Source: CAKOSP01 sp964370755 (lineage in GTDB: Bacteria > Bacillota_I > Bacilli_A > RF39 > UBA660). Taken from it: a DNA stretch of 46,827 bases. Under the pieces are notes generated by a model. It was not told where the DNA came from and did not search any database. It saw nothing but the letters and a program-made list of their open reading frames with translations. The stretch is from positions 1 to 46,827 of the forward strand of contig CAYJKL010000008.1 in assembly GCA_964370755.1 (NCBI GenBank). Direction: 5' to 3'. Position numbers and translations under genes: made by a program. The stretch's first letter is position 1. Each line of letters starts with the position of its first letter. Positions 1 to 8,410 of this stretch are shown here, piece after piece.

Positions 1-54
1 AGCGTTAGACTACGGATCTAAAGGTTAGGGGTTCGACTCCCTTTGGGTGCACCA
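1..54 (+). tRNA. tRNA-Arg(ACG), 5' end cut off
   Basis: The 3' two thirds of a tRNA. The anticodon arm reads TTAGA-CTACGGA-TCTAA, giving anticodon ACG (Arg, CGN box). A T arm with GGTTCGACTCC follows, then the acceptor strand TGGGTGC, discriminator A and an encoded CCA at 52-54. The D arm and 5' acceptor strand lie outside the window. Confidence 0.93.
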
Positions 55-62
55 TATTATTT

Positions 63-139
63 CGAGAAGTAGCACAGCTTGGTAGTGCACTTGGTTTGGG
101 ACCAAGGGGTCGCAGGTTCGAATCCTGTCTTCTCGACCA
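63..139 (+). tRNA. tRNA-Pro(TGG)
   Basis: Complete cloverleaf. Acceptor CGAGAAG (63-69) pairs with CTTCTCG (129-135), the anticodon loop TTTGGGA gives TGG, and the T arm is GCAGGTTCGAATCCTGT. Discriminator A and CCA are encoded. It lies 8 bp after tRNA-Arg, so the two are probably one transcript ending at the hairpin near 150. Confidence 0.96.
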
Positions 140-149
140 TTATAATAAT

Positions 150-173
150 TAAGCCTTACAAGGGCTTTTTTTA
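150..173 (+). terminator. Intrinsic terminator after the tRNA pair
   Basis: AAGCC (151-155), a 7-nt loop and GGCTT (163-167) run into a T tract. It ends the tRNA unit just ahead of the murI ribosome-binding site (AAGGAG near 180), so murI may be read through or have a weak promoter of its own. Confidence 0.6.
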
Positions 174-189
174 TGATATAAGGAGAAAA

Positions 190-960
190 ATGAAAAAACT
201 AAAAATAGGACTATTTGATTCTGGTGTCGGTGGATTAACAGTACTTAAAGAATTTATAAATAGAAATAATTATCATGATTACATATATTTTGGTGATACG
301 CTTAGAGTACCATATGGAAATAAATCGTGTGACATGATAAAAAAATATTCATTAGAAATTTCACAGTTTTTAGCTAATGAAAATGTTGATATGATTATTA
401 TTGCATGCGGTACCGCTACGTCCGTTGCACTTGATTATTTAAAAGAGAACATAAAAGTACCAGTTATAGGCGTTATTGAGCCAACTACAAAATATTTAAA
501 TAATAATAAAGATGTACATAAAAATATTGGAGTTATAGGAACAAAAGGAACTGTTGAAAGCAAGTCTTGGGAAAAATTAATTGATTTGCCAGTGCAGGCA
601 AGATATTGTCCATTATTTGTTCCACTTATTGAAGAAATGTTTAGTGATGAAATTGTACTAGATAAAGTAATCGATCATTATTTAAAATCTTTTAAAGGAA
701 AAATAGACACATTAGTACTAGGGTGCACACATTATCCGGTATTAGAGAAAAACTTAAATTATTATTTTGAAAATAAAGTCAAAATGATAAACCCAGGAGT
801 TGAATGTGCTAAAATTATCGAAGAAAGTAAAGATAATAAAAGTGTCATAAAATTATATTTCAGTGATTTAAATGATACAGTAGAAAAAATAGTTAATAAT
901 TATTTAGAAGGTTATACTTATGAAATATATGAAAAAAAATTCTTTCAAAGTGGAAATTAA
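190..960 (+). CDS. murI: Glutamate racemase
   Basis: Converts L-glutamate to D-glutamate for peptidoglycan in the cytosol; 256 aa, normal for the family. The N-terminal signature GLFDSGVGGLTV is followed by YFGDTLRVPYG, the first catalytic cysteine in IIACGTATS, and the second in VLGCTHYPVL, so both proton-exchange cysteines of this cofactor-independent enzyme are present. The start at 190 is chosen because AAGGAG precedes it and family similarity begins there; the longer reading frame from 79 would run through tRNA-Pro. One oddity is that the usual CNTA box reads CGTA, with Gly replacing an otherwise strongly conserved Asn next to the catalytic Cys. Confidence 0.95.
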   Translation: MKKLKIGLFDSGVGGLTVLKEFINRNNYHDYIYFGDTLRVPYGNKSCDMIKKYSLEISQFLANENVDMIIIACGTATSVALDYLKENIKVPVIGVIEPTTKYLNNNKDVHKNIGVIGTKGTVESKSWEKLIDLPVQARYCPLFVPLIEEMFSDEIVLDKVIDHYLKSFKGKIDTLVLGCTHYPVLEKNLNYYFENKVKMINPGVECAKIIEESKDNKSVIKLYFSDLNDTVEKIVNNYLEGYTYEIYEKKFFQSGN

Positions 961-1037
961 GTGTAAAGTAAGGCAAATTAATTTCTCAAAGTAATATAAG
1001 TTTGATATACTATAAATGTAGAAATGGAGTTAATAAT

Positions 1038-1553
1038 ATGAGCGCTAAAAAAACTAAAAGAGAAATAGCTAAAATTTTAATAAACAAAGATTTAGAAACT
1101 ATCGAGGAAAACGAACTTATTGAAATGATTTTAGATGAAAGTGTAGCAATTGATGTAGATAAAGAGTCTCTAAAAAATAGAACATTTGGAAATAGGATGT
1201 CAGACTTTATAACTAAATTTGCGGGAAGTTGGACATTTATTGTACTTTTTACTTTATTTATAACAGGTTGGGTTCTTTTAAATATTTATGTTATAGAGCT
1301 TGATACATTTCCATTTATTTTGCTAAATTTATTTTTATCATGTGTAGCAGCGCTTCAAGCTCCTGTAATAATGATGAGTCAAAATAGAGAAGCCGAAAGA
1401 GAAAGAAATCGTAATCATAACGACTATAAAACAGACCTTAAAAGTGAACTAATCTTAGAAGCTTTATATGACCACGTTGAAGAAATTCACCAAAATCAGA
1501 AAAAAATATTAAAATTTATTAATGAAAATAGTGAAAAACTAAAAGAAAAGTGA
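1038..1553 (+). CDS. DUF1003 family membrane protein
   Basis: About 171 aa from the ATG at 1038, which has GGAG 8 bp upstream; an in-frame start at 1002 lacks a ribosome-binding site. A charged N-terminal segment is followed by two closely spaced transmembrane helices (SWTFIVLFTLFITGWVLLN, then a helix through PFILLNLFLSCVAALQAPVI) and a charged C-terminal coiled region with MMSQNREAERER. This arrangement, including the QAPVIMMSQNR motif after helix two, is typical of DUF1003. The function of the family is not established. It is followed after 34 bp by an HD-domain gene. Confidence 0.85.
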   Translation: MSAKKTKREIAKILINKDLETIEENELIEMILDESVAIDVDKESLKNRTFGNRMSDFITKFAGSWTFIVLFTLFITGWVLLNIYVIELDTFPFILLNLFLSCVAALQAPVIMMSQNREAERERNRNHNDYKTDLKSELILEALYDHVEEIHQNQKKILKFINENSEKLKEK

Positions 1554-1587
1554 TATAATTTAATAGCGACTAAGGAAAAGAGTAAAA

Positions 1588-2082
1588 ATGGAAAAAGAAA
1601 TAATGTTTAATAATATAATTGCAGATATAATAAGAAATAAAAAATTTATGGCACTTAAGTATGAAAATCATCATGGAATTTCTAGAATGGACCATTCACT
1701 TAATGTAGCAAAAATGGCCTATACAATTGCAAAAAAATTAAAATTTAAAAATCTAGAAGATGTAACAAGAGCAGCTCTTTTACATGATTTATTTACTGAT
1801 GATGATATGGGTGATCTAATAAATTTTGTAGCACATCCAATGATTGCAAGTAAAAATGCAAGTGAAAACTTCGAAATAAATGAAAGAGTTAAAAATGCAA
1901 TAGAAGCGCACATGTTTCCTATGTGTAAAGTAATGCCTAAATACAAAGAATCGTGGATAGTAACTGCAAGTGATAAACTAGTTGCGCTATATGAATGCAC
2001 TAGATATAAAGCTCCGCTAAAGGCTGGAGTATATACATTTTTTATACTAAATGTTTTAACACTGCCTATATATCATAGATAA
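1588..2082 (+). CDS. HD-domain phosphohydrolase-like protein
   Basis: 164 aa with the HD-superfamily metal ligands in order: an early His (MDHSLNV), the HD pair in ALLHDLF near residues 66-72, a later His in AHP/EAHMFP and the downstream Asp in TASDKLVAL. This is a single-domain HD hydrolase of the kind often acting on nucleotides or phosphoesters; its substrate cannot be read from sequence. AAGGA precedes the start. The last 25 residues are hydrophobic (VYTFFILNVLTLPI), which could be a C-terminal membrane anchor or simply a buried helix. The stop lies 5 bp before tRNA-Arg(CCT). Confidence 0.8.
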   Translation: MEKEIMFNNIIADIIRNKKFMALKYENHHGISRMDHSLNVAKMAYTIAKKLKFKNLEDVTRAALLHDLFTDDDMGDLINFVAHPMIASKNASENFEINERVKNAIEAHMFPMCKVMPKYKESWIVTASDKLVALYECTRYKAPLKAGVYTFFILNVLTLPIYHR

Positions 2083-2086
2083 AATT

Positions 2087-2163
2087 GTCCTCATGGCACA
2101 GCTGGATAGCGCAACCCCCTCCTAAGGGGTAGGTCGAAAGTTCGAATCTTTCTGAGGACGCCA
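2087..2163 (+). tRNA. tRNA-Arg(CCT)
   Basis: Acceptor GTCCTCA (2087-2093) pairs with TGAGGAC (2153-2159). The anticodon stem-loop ACCCC-CTCCTAA-GGGGT gives CCT (decodes AGG). Discriminator G and CCA are encoded. Confidence 0.96.
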
Positions 2164-2179
2164 TTTAGTGAAATTTTAG

Positions 2180-2202
2180 AAACCAAACATTTGGTTTTTT
2201 TT
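2180..2202 (+). terminator. Intrinsic terminator
   Basis: AAACCAAA, a tight loop and TTTGGTTT followed by a T run, directly downstream of tRNA-Arg(CCT). Confidence 0.7.
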
Positions 2203-2243
2203 AATTGTTATAGTATAATAAAAAGGAAAGGCAGGAGAATATA

Positions 2244-3119
2244 ATGTTAGTAGCAAATGACTGGAAAGATTATGAAATAATAGATGCATCAAATGGAGAA
2301 AAAATAGAAAGATGGGGACACGTTACGCTTTTAAGACCATCTCCTGAAGTAATATGGGATAAAGGGTATTTAGGTCAGATATATAAAGATAGTATTAATG
2401 CAGTTTACCATAGAAGTAATAAAGGCGGAGGTTCTTGGGAAAACAAAAAATCTATGCCAGAAAGATGGATTATAAATTACAAATGTTTAAAATTTAATCT
2501 TAAGCAAATGGGTTTTAAACATACAGGTTTATTCCCTGAGCAAGCAGTTAACTGGGATTATATTATGGACAAAGTAGGAAACGCTGGAAGAAAAGTAAAA
2601 GTATTAAATTTATTTGGATATACTGGAGCTGCAAGTCTTGCTGCGCTTTATGCCGGAGCAGATGTAGTGCACGTTGACTCGTCTAAAGGAATGAATGAAT
2701 GGTGTAAAGAAAATGTAGCACTTAATAATTTACAAGATAGAAATATTAGATATTTAACAGATGATGTTATAAAATTTGTAAAAAGAGAAATAAGAAGAGA
2801 AAATAAATACGATGGAATTATAATGGATCCGCCGAGTTATGGAAAAGGTGCAAATGGAGAAGTTTGGACATTTGAAGCTAACATTAACGAGCTTATTGAG
2901 CTATGCTCAAAGCTTTTAAGTGAAGATGCTTTATTCATGTTAGTTAATTCATATAGTGCAGGATACTCAGGAACAATTGTAGAAAACATTATGAAATTAA
3001 ATATAAAAAAAGAAGGGACTTTTATCACAAATGAAATAGGGTTAAATATTTCTAAAAATAATTTAATATTACCATGTGGAGTTACAACAAGATGGGAAAG
3101 TGGGGCAAATGGTTCTTAA
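2244..3119 (+). CDS. Class I SAM-dependent methyltransferase, RlmI/RlmL-C family
   Basis: 291 aa. A short N-terminal region is followed by a Rossmann methyltransferase core: motif I VLNLFGYTGAASLAAL (about residues 121-136), the acidic SAM-ribose site HVDSSKG, and the catalytic loop MDPPSYGKG near 194-202. The (D/N)PP(S/F/Y) loop and spacing match the family that methylates rRNA bases (RlmI-like, PF10672-type). No PUA domain is visible at the N terminus, so it is shorter than RlmI and the exact target is open. GCAGGAG precedes the start. Its stop overlaps the start of the next gene, suggesting coupled translation. Confidence 0.85.
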   Translation: MLVANDWKDYEIIDASNGEKIERWGHVTLLRPSPEVIWDKGYLGQIYKDSINAVYHRSNKGGGSWENKKSMPERWIINYKCLKFNLKQMGFKHTGLFPEQAVNWDYIMDKVGNAGRKVKVLNLFGYTGAASLAALYAGADVVHVDSSKGMNEWCKENVALNNLQDRNIRYLTDDVIKFVKREIRRENKYDGIIMDPPSYGKGANGEVWTFEANINELIELCSKLLSEDALFMLVNSYSAGYSGTIVENIMKLNIKKEGTFITNEIGLNISKNNLILPCGVTTRWESGANGS

Positions 3120-3816
3120 ATACAACAGTGTTATAGCAGCGTTACTAATAAAATTTTCAGAAGTAGATTACTATGATATAGTAGTAGTAAAAAAAATATT
3201 AAATAGACAAAATATAAGTATTGAAGAAGAAAATATTGATTTTATAAGTAGTTATATAAGTCTAAGTGAAGAAGGAAAAATAAAGATAAATGAAAAATCT
3301 GGTTACGACATAATTTTTGATACAATTATAACTAAAGAAGTGAAAAAGTTAATAATGGATATCCCAAATGACATGTTTACTTTAGAAAAGTTATCACTAA
3401 TAAATAGTATTCCAGTTCCAAACGTAGAATTTTTCTTTAATCCTGAACAAGTGATTTCGCTAAGTAGTATTAACAGTGAAGAAAGTATGATAGATATTTA
3501 TAAAAATGAAAATGAAAATCACTCTTTTGAAAGTTTTAAAATAAGTAAAAAAGGTGTTTTAAGATTAGTAAGTAATATTTATATGAATAAATATAATAGA
3601 TTTATTGGCGTGGTTAATAATTCTTTTACTGATAAAAAAAATATAACTCTTAATAATATAATTGAAGACTTTGTATATCAACGTTATATAGATATAGTTA
3701 AACGAGGGATTTACACAGAAGAAACAAAAATATCAAGTAGTATATTTGATATAAATGAATTTACATGTTTTTACAGTAATTTCGAAGTAAAAAAGGAAAG
3801 AATGCTTATAAACTAA
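3109..3816 (+). CDS. Unknown conserved-looking protein
   Basis: 235 aa from the ATG at 3109, which overlaps the methyltransferase stop; an upstream GTG frame at 3076 adds 11 residues with no ribosome-binding site. I do not recognise a family. The protein is soluble, charged and Asn/Ile/Ser rich, with no signal peptide, transmembrane helix or clear catalytic motif. The translational overlap suggests a partner role with the methyltransferase, but that is inference. A single TTGTCGAA sequence (3822-3829), resembling a Spo0A box, lies just after the stop. Confidence 0.7.
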   Translation: MVLKYNSVIAALLIKFSEVDYYDIVVVKKILNRQNISIEEENIDFISSYISLSEEGKIKINEKSGYDIIFDTIITKEVKKLIMDIPNDMFTLEKLSLINSIPVPNVEFFFNPEQVISLSSINSEESMIDIYKNENENHSFESFKISKKGVLRLVSNIYMNKYNRFIGVVNNSFTDKKNITLNNIIEDFVYQRYIDIVKRGIYTEETKISSSIFDINEFTCFYSNFEVKKERMLIN

Positions 3817-3856
3817 CAAAATTGTCGAATTTAACTAGAAATATTCAAAAAAAGTT

Positions 3857-3884
3857 TTGTATATTTCTTTTTTTGTGCTATAAT
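3857..3884 (+). promoter_or_regulatory. Probable sigma-A promoter of typA
   Basis: TTGTAT (3857-3862), a 16-bp spacer and a perfect TATAAT (3879-3884), 30 bp before the typA start. Confidence 0.6.
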
Positions 3885-3913
3885 CTTACATGTGTGAAAA
3901 AGAGGGAAAAGAT

Positions 3914-5737
3914 ATGAATATAAGAAATATTGCAATAATTGCCCATGTAGACCATGGAAAAACAACTCTAGTAGATGAACTTTTGAAGAAAAGTCAAACA
4001 TTTAGAGATAATGAACAAGTAAATGAAAGAGCAATGGATTCAAACGATTTAGAACGTGAAAGAGGAATTACAATTTTAGCTAAAACAACTGCTATTAATT
4101 ATAATGGAACAAGAATAAATATTCTAGATACACCAGGACATGCTGATTTTGGTGGTGAAGTTGAGCGTATCATGAATATGGTAGACGGAGTTCTATTAGT
4201 AGTAGATGCTTATGAAGGACCGATGCCTCAAACAAGATTTGTTCTTAAAAAAGCATTAGAAGCTAATGTAACACCAATTGTTTTAATTAATAAAGTAGAT
4301 AAACCAACAGCAAGACTTAAGCATGTAGAAGATGAAGTTTTAGAACTATTTATGGAACTTGATGCTAGTGATGAACAACTTGACTTTAAAGTAGCTTATA
4401 CATCAGCAATAAATGGAACATGTAGTTTAGATAGAGATGTAACTACACAACAAGAAGATTTTAGCCCAATTTATGATTTAATAATTAGTGAAATACCTGA
4501 ACCGGATGTTAATATTGAAGCTGATTTACAGTTCCAACCTGCACTTCTAGATTATAATGACTTTGTTGGTCGTATTGGTATTGGTAGACTTAAATCAGGT
4601 AAAATCAAAGTTAATGAAAATGTAACTTGTGTTAGACTTGATGGAACTAAAAAAGAATTTAGAGTTCAAAAACTATTTGGTTTTTTAGGACTTAAAAGAA
4701 TTGAAATCGAAGAAGCGACAGCTGGAGATATTATAGGTGTTGCAGGTCTTATGGATATTTCGGTTGGAGAAACTGTTTGTAAACCAGGTAAAGAAAACCC
4801 ACTTCCTATATTAAGAATAGATGAACCAACACTTAAAATGACTTTTATGACTAACAATTCACCATTTGTAGGTAAAGATGGAAAAATAGTTACTTCTTCT
4901 AAAATTGAAGAAAGATTATTTAAAGAAATTCAAAGAGATGTATCACTTAAAGTAGAAAAAATAAGTAATGATTCATGGGGAGTATCTGGAAGAGGAGAAC
5001 TTCATTTATCAATTCTTATTGAAAATATGAGAAGAGAAGGTCATGAACTTCAAGTATCAAAACCAGAAGTTATCATTAAAGAAATTAATGGTGTTAAATG
5101 TGAACCATATGAAGATGTACAAATCGAAGTAAGTGATGATTCAATGGGATCAGTTATTGAAAGTATGGGATCTCGTGGTGGGGACCTTATTGGTATATCA
5201 AAAATGGGTGAGTTAAACAGAATTACTTATGTAATTCCATCAAGAGGATTAATTGGATTTAATACAGAATTTATGACTCTTACAAAGGGTTACGGTATAC
5301 TAAATCATATATTTAAAGATTATATGCCAGTATCATCAGGAGTAAATGCAGAGCGTAAACTTGGAGTACTAGTTTCTATGGAAAATGGTAAAGCAACTGC
5401 GTATGCAGCAAATGCACTTGAAGACCGTGGAGTTTTATTTATAGAACCAGGAACAGAAGTATATGAAGGTATGATAATAGGAGAATGTAATAAAGATGGT
5501 GATTTAGCAGTAAATATTGTTAAAGCTAAACAACTTACAAATACAAGAGCAGCTAGCGCAGATAAAACAGTAGTTTTAAAAAGACCTAGACCTATTACAT
5601 TAGAATATGCACTTGAATTTATTAATACAGATGAACTTTTAGAAGTTACACCTAATAACCTAAGACTTAGAAAAAGTATATTGAATACTGATGAAAGAAA
5701 AAAATACGATTCAAGAAATAAAAAAAATAATGGATAA
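3914..5737 (+). CDS. typA: Ribosome-associated translational GTPase TypA/BipA
   Basis: 607 aa, the usual TypA length. GTPase motifs are G1 AHVDHGKTT near residue 10, a switch I with RERGITI, G3 DTPGHADFGGEVER and G4 NKVDKP. Elongation-factor domains II, III and V and the BipA-specific C-terminal domain follow (LIENMRREGHE and PSRGLIGFNTEF are typical). The protein binds the ribosome and helps 50S assembly and stress or low-temperature growth. The ATG at 3914 is preferred over the one at 3890 because AGAGGG lies just upstream and the family begins MNIRNIAIIAHVDHG. It is transcribed alone between a promoter and a terminator. Confidence 0.97.
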   Translation: MNIRNIAIIAHVDHGKTTLVDELLKKSQTFRDNEQVNERAMDSNDLERERGITILAKTTAINYNGTRINILDTPGHADFGGEVERIMNMVDGVLLVVDAYEGPMPQTRFVLKKALEANVTPIVLINKVDKPTARLKHVEDEVLELFMELDASDEQLDFKVAYTSAINGTCSLDRDVTTQQEDFSPIYDLIISEIPEPDVNIEADLQFQPALLDYNDFVGRIGIGRLKSGKIKVNENVTCVRLDGTKKEFRVQKLFGFLGLKRIEIEEATAGDIIGVAGLMDISVGETVCKPGKENPLPILRIDEPTLKMTFMTNNSPFVGKDGKIVTSSKIEERLFKEIQRDVSLKVEKISNDSWGVSGRGELHLSILIENMRREGHELQVSKPEVIIKEINGVKCEPYEDVQIEVSDDSMGSVIESMGSRGGDLIGISKMGELNRITYVIPSRGLIGFNTEFMTLTKGYGILNHIFKDYMPVSSGVNAERKLGVLVSMENGKATAYAANALEDRGVLFIEPGTEVYEGMIIGECNKDGDLAVNIVKAKQLTNTRAASADKTVVLKRPRPITLEYALEFINTDELLEVTPNNLRLRKSILNTDERKKYDSRNKKNNG

Positions 5738-5757
5738 AATCACAATTAAGTGATTTT
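5737..5757 (+). terminator. Intrinsic terminator of typA
   Basis: AAATCAC (5737-5743), 6-nt loop AATTAA and GTGATTT (5750-5756) followed by Ts. The stem begins at the last base of the typA stop codon. Confidence 0.8.
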
Positions 5758-5809
5758 TTTCTTGTAATAAAGAAAAAAAAGTGTTATTTTTATTATAAGA
5801 GGTGAAAAT

Positions 5810-6436
5810 ATGGAAGATAAGATTAATGATGATGAAATAAAAAATGATGTTGATTATTATTACGAGTTAGTTTTTGAAATGATATCTATAGATGGAAATA
5901 AGCAAATTATAGATTTATATATTTTTTTAGATGAAGAACATAAAGAAATGGGGTTTGATAAGTTACTTGAATCTGGTTATTTATATGAAGATTTAAAGTT
6001 AAAAATTAACGAGTTAAGAAAAGAAATAAATAAAGATAAAAAAGACTTATTAACAGAAATTCTATATAATATAAGGGGATTTTTGCACCCACTTGAAATG
6101 TATAGGAAGCAAATATATCTATGTATTAAAGAATTGAAAAATTTGTATACAACATATATTGATGAAATAAAATACTTAAGTAAAGTTATATCTTTGTATA
6201 AAATTATTAATAAAAAGTCAGAAGAGGATATTAAAATAATGTATTATTATTTAGCATTCTTGGAGTACGTAATTCAAATTAAGAGAGAAAGAATAAATAC
6301 TGCATTAATCGATATCGATGTTTCTGGTTGTGGAGCAATTCTTTATAGCGACCCCGATGAAGATTACTTTGAAATAAGCAAAACAATGCACGAAGATATT
6401 GATTCATGTATCAATGCTACTAGAAATAGACAGTAG
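5810..6436 (+). CDS. Unknown helical cytosolic protein
   Basis: 208 aa after a good AGAGGTGA ribosome-binding site. No family recognised. It is strongly acidic at the N terminus and then rich in Lys/Glu/Leu/Ile, which suggests long helices, possibly a coiled coil (about residues 60-170). There is no signal peptide or membrane segment. The C terminus has a short GCGAILYSDPDEDYF stretch. Its last 33 bases overlap tail-to-tail the reverse-strand helicase gene. Confidence 0.65.
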   Translation: MEDKINDDEIKNDVDYYYELVFEMISIDGNKQIIDLYIFLDEEHKEMGFDKLLESGYLYEDLKLKINELRKEINKDKKDLLTEILYNIRGFLHPLEMYRKQIYLCIKELKNLYTTYIDEIKYLSKVISLYKIINKKSEEDIKIMYYYLAFLEYVIQIKRERINTALIDIDVSGCGAILYSDPDEDYFEISKTMHEDIDSCINATRNRQ

Positions 6437-7762
6437 TTCCTCAGTAAAAACAGACTTACTTTCAAAAGGTATTAATATAAATACCTTTTTCTTAGCTCTA
6501 GTAATAGCAACATAACAGAGTCTTCGTTCTTCAGCGTACTTGATAGTTTCATTTGGTTTAAAAATATCTAAAATATCAAAATCAAAAACTTTAGATGGAA
6601 ATCCATATATATCATTACTAAAATTAACTATGAAAACATAATTTGCTTCAAGTCCCTTAGATTCATGAATAGTAAGACACTTGTAATCACTAAAAGGTAT
6701 TAAATCACTTTTGTATCTACCTAGAACCATTATTTCATCTTTAGGAATATCTTTTGCAAGTTTATTAAACATTCTTAAGGTATTAGTAGTATATATTAAA
6801 TTAAAAGAATCATTGATACAAATATCACTTCTTACAAATTTAGGTATTTGTTTATCATTTTTCATAATGAAACAATTAGCAATATTAATAAGCTTATTAT
6901 CAGATCGATAGTTTGTATCTAGAGAAATTGTTTTTATATCTTTTATATAATCTTTTATGTTTAGCATTATATCAAGGTTACAACCAGAAAAAGCATAAAT
7001 TGATTGAAAATCATCTCCGAAAAAATTGATTTTTGCATTGCTACTTTTAAAGATATTATAGACAAGTTCAAATCTAATTAAAGATGAGTCTTGAAATTCA
7101 TCAACGAAAATATATTTATATGGAAAATTATTATTGAAAGCATGCTTACTAGCTTCAATAATTAAATCATCTAAATCAAGCATTTGTTGAGATTTTTTTT
7201 CATCTTCGTACAACTTAAATATCTGGGCTATAATACGGTACAAAAAACCACTATCTTCACTTAAATACAAACTTTCTAGAAATGGAATACCTAAGTTTTT
7301 ACTTTTCATATGTTTAATAAATGTATAAACTGCTTTTTTAAAATGTAAAAAGGCAGTATTATCAAGCATATTAGAATAAAAAAAATTCCCAAAATAAAGT
7401 TTAATATTAAATTTATCTTCCTTATTTATAATACATATAAAAAATTCATCTATTATAAAATTTAAATAATAATCATCAAGTAATATATAACTTATTTTTA
7501 GGTCATCCAGGATTTTAAGAGCTAGTTTATGAAAGGTTAAAATATTAATGTTTTTATCGAGTTTATTTTTTAAATCATTAACAGTTTCATTAGTAAATGA
7601 TATAACCAAAATTTCTTCTGGTAAAATAGTATTAAGCAAGCGTTTAATTTTTTCTGTTATACAAAAAGTTTTGCCACAACCAGCTGAAGCTATAACAAGT
7701 AAATTATCATTTGAGTTAATAACTTCCAATTGTTTTATGTTTTCTTTCATGGCAAATATCAT
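6404..7762 (-). CDS. Compact UvrD/Rep-like superfamily 1 helicase
   Basis: 452 aa, far shorter than UvrD/PcrA (about 720 aa), but with the SF1A motifs in order: Walker A ASAGCGKT (near residue 28), Ia VISFTNETVNDLK, motif II FVDEFQDSS (VDEFQD), motif III GDDFQSIYAFSG, motif IV DTNYRSD, motif V TIHESKGLEA and motif VI YVAITRAKKKV. It therefore keeps both RecA-like domains and reduced 1B/2B insertions. The role is ATP-driven DNA unwinding or translocation, likely in repair. The start is uncertain: 7762 and 7750 are both possible and neither has a strong ribosome-binding site. Confidence 0.88.
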   Translation of the reverse strand: MIFAMKENIKQLEVINSNDNLLVIASAGCGKTFCITEKIKRLLNTILPEEILVISFTNETVNDLKNKLDKNINILTFHKLALKILDDLKISYILLDDYYLNFIIDEFFICIINKEDKFNIKLYFGNFFYSNMLDNTAFLHFKKAVYTFIKHMKSKNLGIPFLESLYLSEDSGFLYRIIAQIFKLYEDEKKSQQMLDLDDLIIEASKHAFNNNFPYKYIFVDEFQDSSLIRFELVYNIFKSSNAKINFFGDDFQSIYAFSGCNLDIMLNIKDYIKDIKTISLDTNYRSDNKLINIANCFIMKNDKQIPKFVRSDICINDSFNLIYTTNTLRMFNKLAKDIPKDEIMVLGRYKSDLIPFSDYKCLTIHESKGLEANYVFIVNFSNDIYGFPSKVFDFDILDIFKPNETIKYAEERRLCYVAITRAKKKVFILIPFESKSVFTEELLSISSSIDT

Positions 7763-7843
7763 ATCATTTTCTGTATAAAATAGGGCATTTTAGACAAAAA
7801 ATGACAAAAATAGCAAAATATTAAAAAAAATGACAATTTTTTA

Positions 7844-7872
7844 TTGCATTAATATATATATTATAGTATAAT
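7844..7872 (+). promoter_or_regulatory. Sigma-A promoter of the five-tRNA cluster
   Basis: TTGCAT (7844-7849), a spacer of exactly 17 bp and TATAAT (7867-7872). A small palindrome (CAGAGA-TTA-TCTCTG, 7883-7897) lies between the -10 box and the first tRNA and may form a leader hairpin used in processing. Confidence 0.75.
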
Positions 7873-7906
7873 TTTAATTGTCCAGAGATTATCTCTGTAA
7901 AAAAAT

Positions 7907-7983
7907 GGGCGATTAGCTCAGTTGGTTAGAGCACCTGCCTTACAAGCAGGGGGTCACAGGTTCGAGTCCTGTATCGCCCACCA
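7907..7983 (+). tRNA. tRNA-Val(TAC)
   Basis: Acceptor GGGCGAT pairs with ATCGCCC; anticodon arm CCTGC-CTTACAA-GCAGG gives TAC; discriminator A and CCA are encoded. First of five tandem tRNAs. Confidence 0.97.
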
Positions 7984-7992
7984 TTTTAATTT

Positions 7993-8068
7993 GCCGACAT
8001 AGCGTAATTGGTAGCGCAACTGACTTGTAATCAGTAGGTTGGGGGTTCGAGTCCCTCTGTCGGCACCA
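7993..8068 (+). tRNA. tRNA-Thr(TGT)
   Basis: Acceptor GCCGACA pairs with TGTCGGC; anticodon arm ACTGA-CTTGTAA-TCAGT gives TGT; CCA encoded. Confidence 0.97.
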
Positions 8069-8075
8069 TTTTGTT

Positions 8076-8159
8076 GGAGAGGTAGCGAAGTGGCCAAACG
8101 CGGCAGACTGTAAATCTGTTCCTTAGGGTTCCATGGTTCAAATCCATGTCTCTCCACCA
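8076..8159 (+). tRNA. tRNA-Tyr(GTA)
   Basis: Acceptor GGAGAGG pairs with TCTCTCC (one G-T pair). Anticodon loop CTGTAAA gives GTA. The long variable arm expected of bacterial class II tRNA-Tyr is present (TTCCTTAGGGTT), which explains the 84-nt length. CCA encoded. Confidence 0.97.
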
Positions 8160-8166
8160 GATTTAT

Positions 8167-8242
8167 TGCCTCGTAGCCAAGCGGTAAGGCATCAGACTTT
8201 GACTCTGACATTCCGATGGTTCGAATCCATCCGAGGCAGCCA
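8167..8242 (+). tRNA. tRNA-Gln(TTG)
   Basis: Acceptor TGCCTCG pairs with CGAGGCA; anticodon loop CTTTGAC gives TTG; discriminator G and CCA encoded. Confidence 0.96.
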
Positions 8243-8268
8243 TCTTTTAGAGGCACTCAACACAATAT

Positions 8269-8344
8269 GTTCCGTTAGCTCAGTTGGTAGAGCATTTGAC
8301 TTTTAATCAAAGGGTCATGCGTTCGAGTCGCATACGGAACACCA
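8269..8344 (+). tRNA. tRNA-Lys(TTT)
   Basis: Acceptor GTTCCGT pairs with ACGGAAC; anticodon arm TTTGA-CTTTTAA-TCAAA gives TTT; CCA encoded. Last tRNA of the cluster. Confidence 0.96.
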
Positions 8345-8357
8345 ATTTAAAAATAAG

Positions 8358-8380
8358 CACTAAGTAATTAGTGTTTTTTT
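8358..8380 (+). terminator. Intrinsic terminator of the tRNA cluster
   Basis: CACTAA-GTAA-TTAGTG (8358-8373) followed by seven Ts. Confidence 0.85.
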
Positions 8381-8387
8381 GTTATAT

Positions 8388-8410
8388 AAAAAAACAGCAT
8401 TAGCTGTTTT
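8388..8410 (-). terminator. Terminator of trmL with the stop codon in its loop
   Basis: Read on the reverse strand, AAAACAGC-TAAT-GCTGTTTT is followed by Ts: an 8-bp stem with a 4-nt loop. The loop contains the TAA stop of trmL, so coding sequence forms the left arm of the terminator. Confidence 0.8.

Noticed and set aside
7954..8256. 100-aa reverse-strand frame across the tRNA cluster
   Set aside because: It is the antisense of four tRNA genes; such frames are common false proteins.
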